Assembly: GCA_964526225.1 (NCBI GenBank)
Contig: CAZGLL010000025.1
Span: 1-21,775 of the forward strand
DNA from: DRYM01 sp964526225
Lineage (GTDB): Archaea; Thermoproteota; Thermoprotei_A; EX4484-217-1
Direction of reading: 5' to 3'
DNA length: 21,775 nt
The translations under genes and the position numbers were made by a program. The notes under the pieces were generated by a model, which saw nothing but the letters and a program-made list of their open reading frames with translations, was not told where the DNA came from and made no database searches. Shown here piece by piece: positions 21,710-21,775 of this stretch (the first letter of the stretch is position 1; every line of letters starts with the position of its first letter).

Positions 21710-21775
21710 ATGTCATCTAATAATATTAATAGTCAAAACGAAAACGTGCTAAGTGTTGAAGACCGCTGGACCATT
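21710..21775 (+). CDS. rpoB: DNA-directed RNA polymerase subunit B, N-terminal fragment
   Basis: Only the first 22 codons are in the window. After a variable Asn/Ser-rich leader, the sequence reaches LSVEDRWTI, which matches the conserved beginning of archaeal RNA polymerase subunit B (…EDRW…), and the position straight after rpoH is the standard archaeal order. The gene runs off the right edge, so whether it is one gene or split into B'' and B' cannot be seen. Confidence 0.85.
   Translation, partial: MSSNNINSQNENVLSVEDRWTI

Overview
This window is AT-rich archaeal chromosome. The signs are an eukaryote-like translation and transcription set (Lsm, L37e, RpoH, the start of RpoB, a TFIIB-type zinc ribbon protein), archaeal lipid synthesis (glycerol-1-phosphate dehydrogenase), diphthamide synthesis, a CTP-type riboflavin kinase, FttA/aCPSF1 and two proteasome beta subunits. 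The rpoH-rpoB order, the paired beta subunits and the frequent TTG/GTG starts suit a member of the Thermoproteota (crenarchaeal side), probably a thermophile. I cannot name a genus from the sequence alone.

Left region (1-4407): the right-hand end of an integrated, decaying mobile element. It is bounded at 4363-4407 by the 3' half of a tRNA-Ala(GGC) gene, which overlaps the 5' end of an archaeal tyrosine integrase on the other strand. Inside are an ACT-like/V4R regulator, a small acidic protein, a voltage-sensor-like membrane protein with a very long S4-type charge repeat, several gene remnants broken by frameshifts or in-frame stops, a 10-bp iteron-like repeat and a perfect palindrome. The other junction, with the complete tRNA-Ala, should lie to the left of position 1.

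Right region (4408-21775): densely packed core chromosome. In order it holds a one-helix small membrane protein behind an operator-like repeat; lsm-rpl37e; a PUA/MCT-1-like protein; psmB-fttA; egsA; a UPF0179 protein; an FKBP-type prolyl isomerase; an RNA m5C methyltransferase with a Nip7/PUA-like partner; a CYTH protein; a metallophosphoesterase; SAM hydrolase-nadM-rtcA; an MJ1316/UPF0248 protein with a TFIIB-like protein; a second, apparently catalytically dead proteasome beta subunit; endonuclease V-rbkR; ribL-dph5; a small conserved-looking protein; tRNA-Lys(UUU); rpoH; and the start of rpoB.

Themes. RNA processing and modification dominate (Lsm, FttA, m5C methyltransferase, PUA proteins, RtcA, MJ1316). 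Two consecutive cofactor steps lie side by side: riboflavin to FMN (RbkR) and FMN to FAD (RibL). Five convergent gene pairs abut or overlap at their 3' ends, leaving no room for separate terminators; the termination factor FttA is itself one of these genes.
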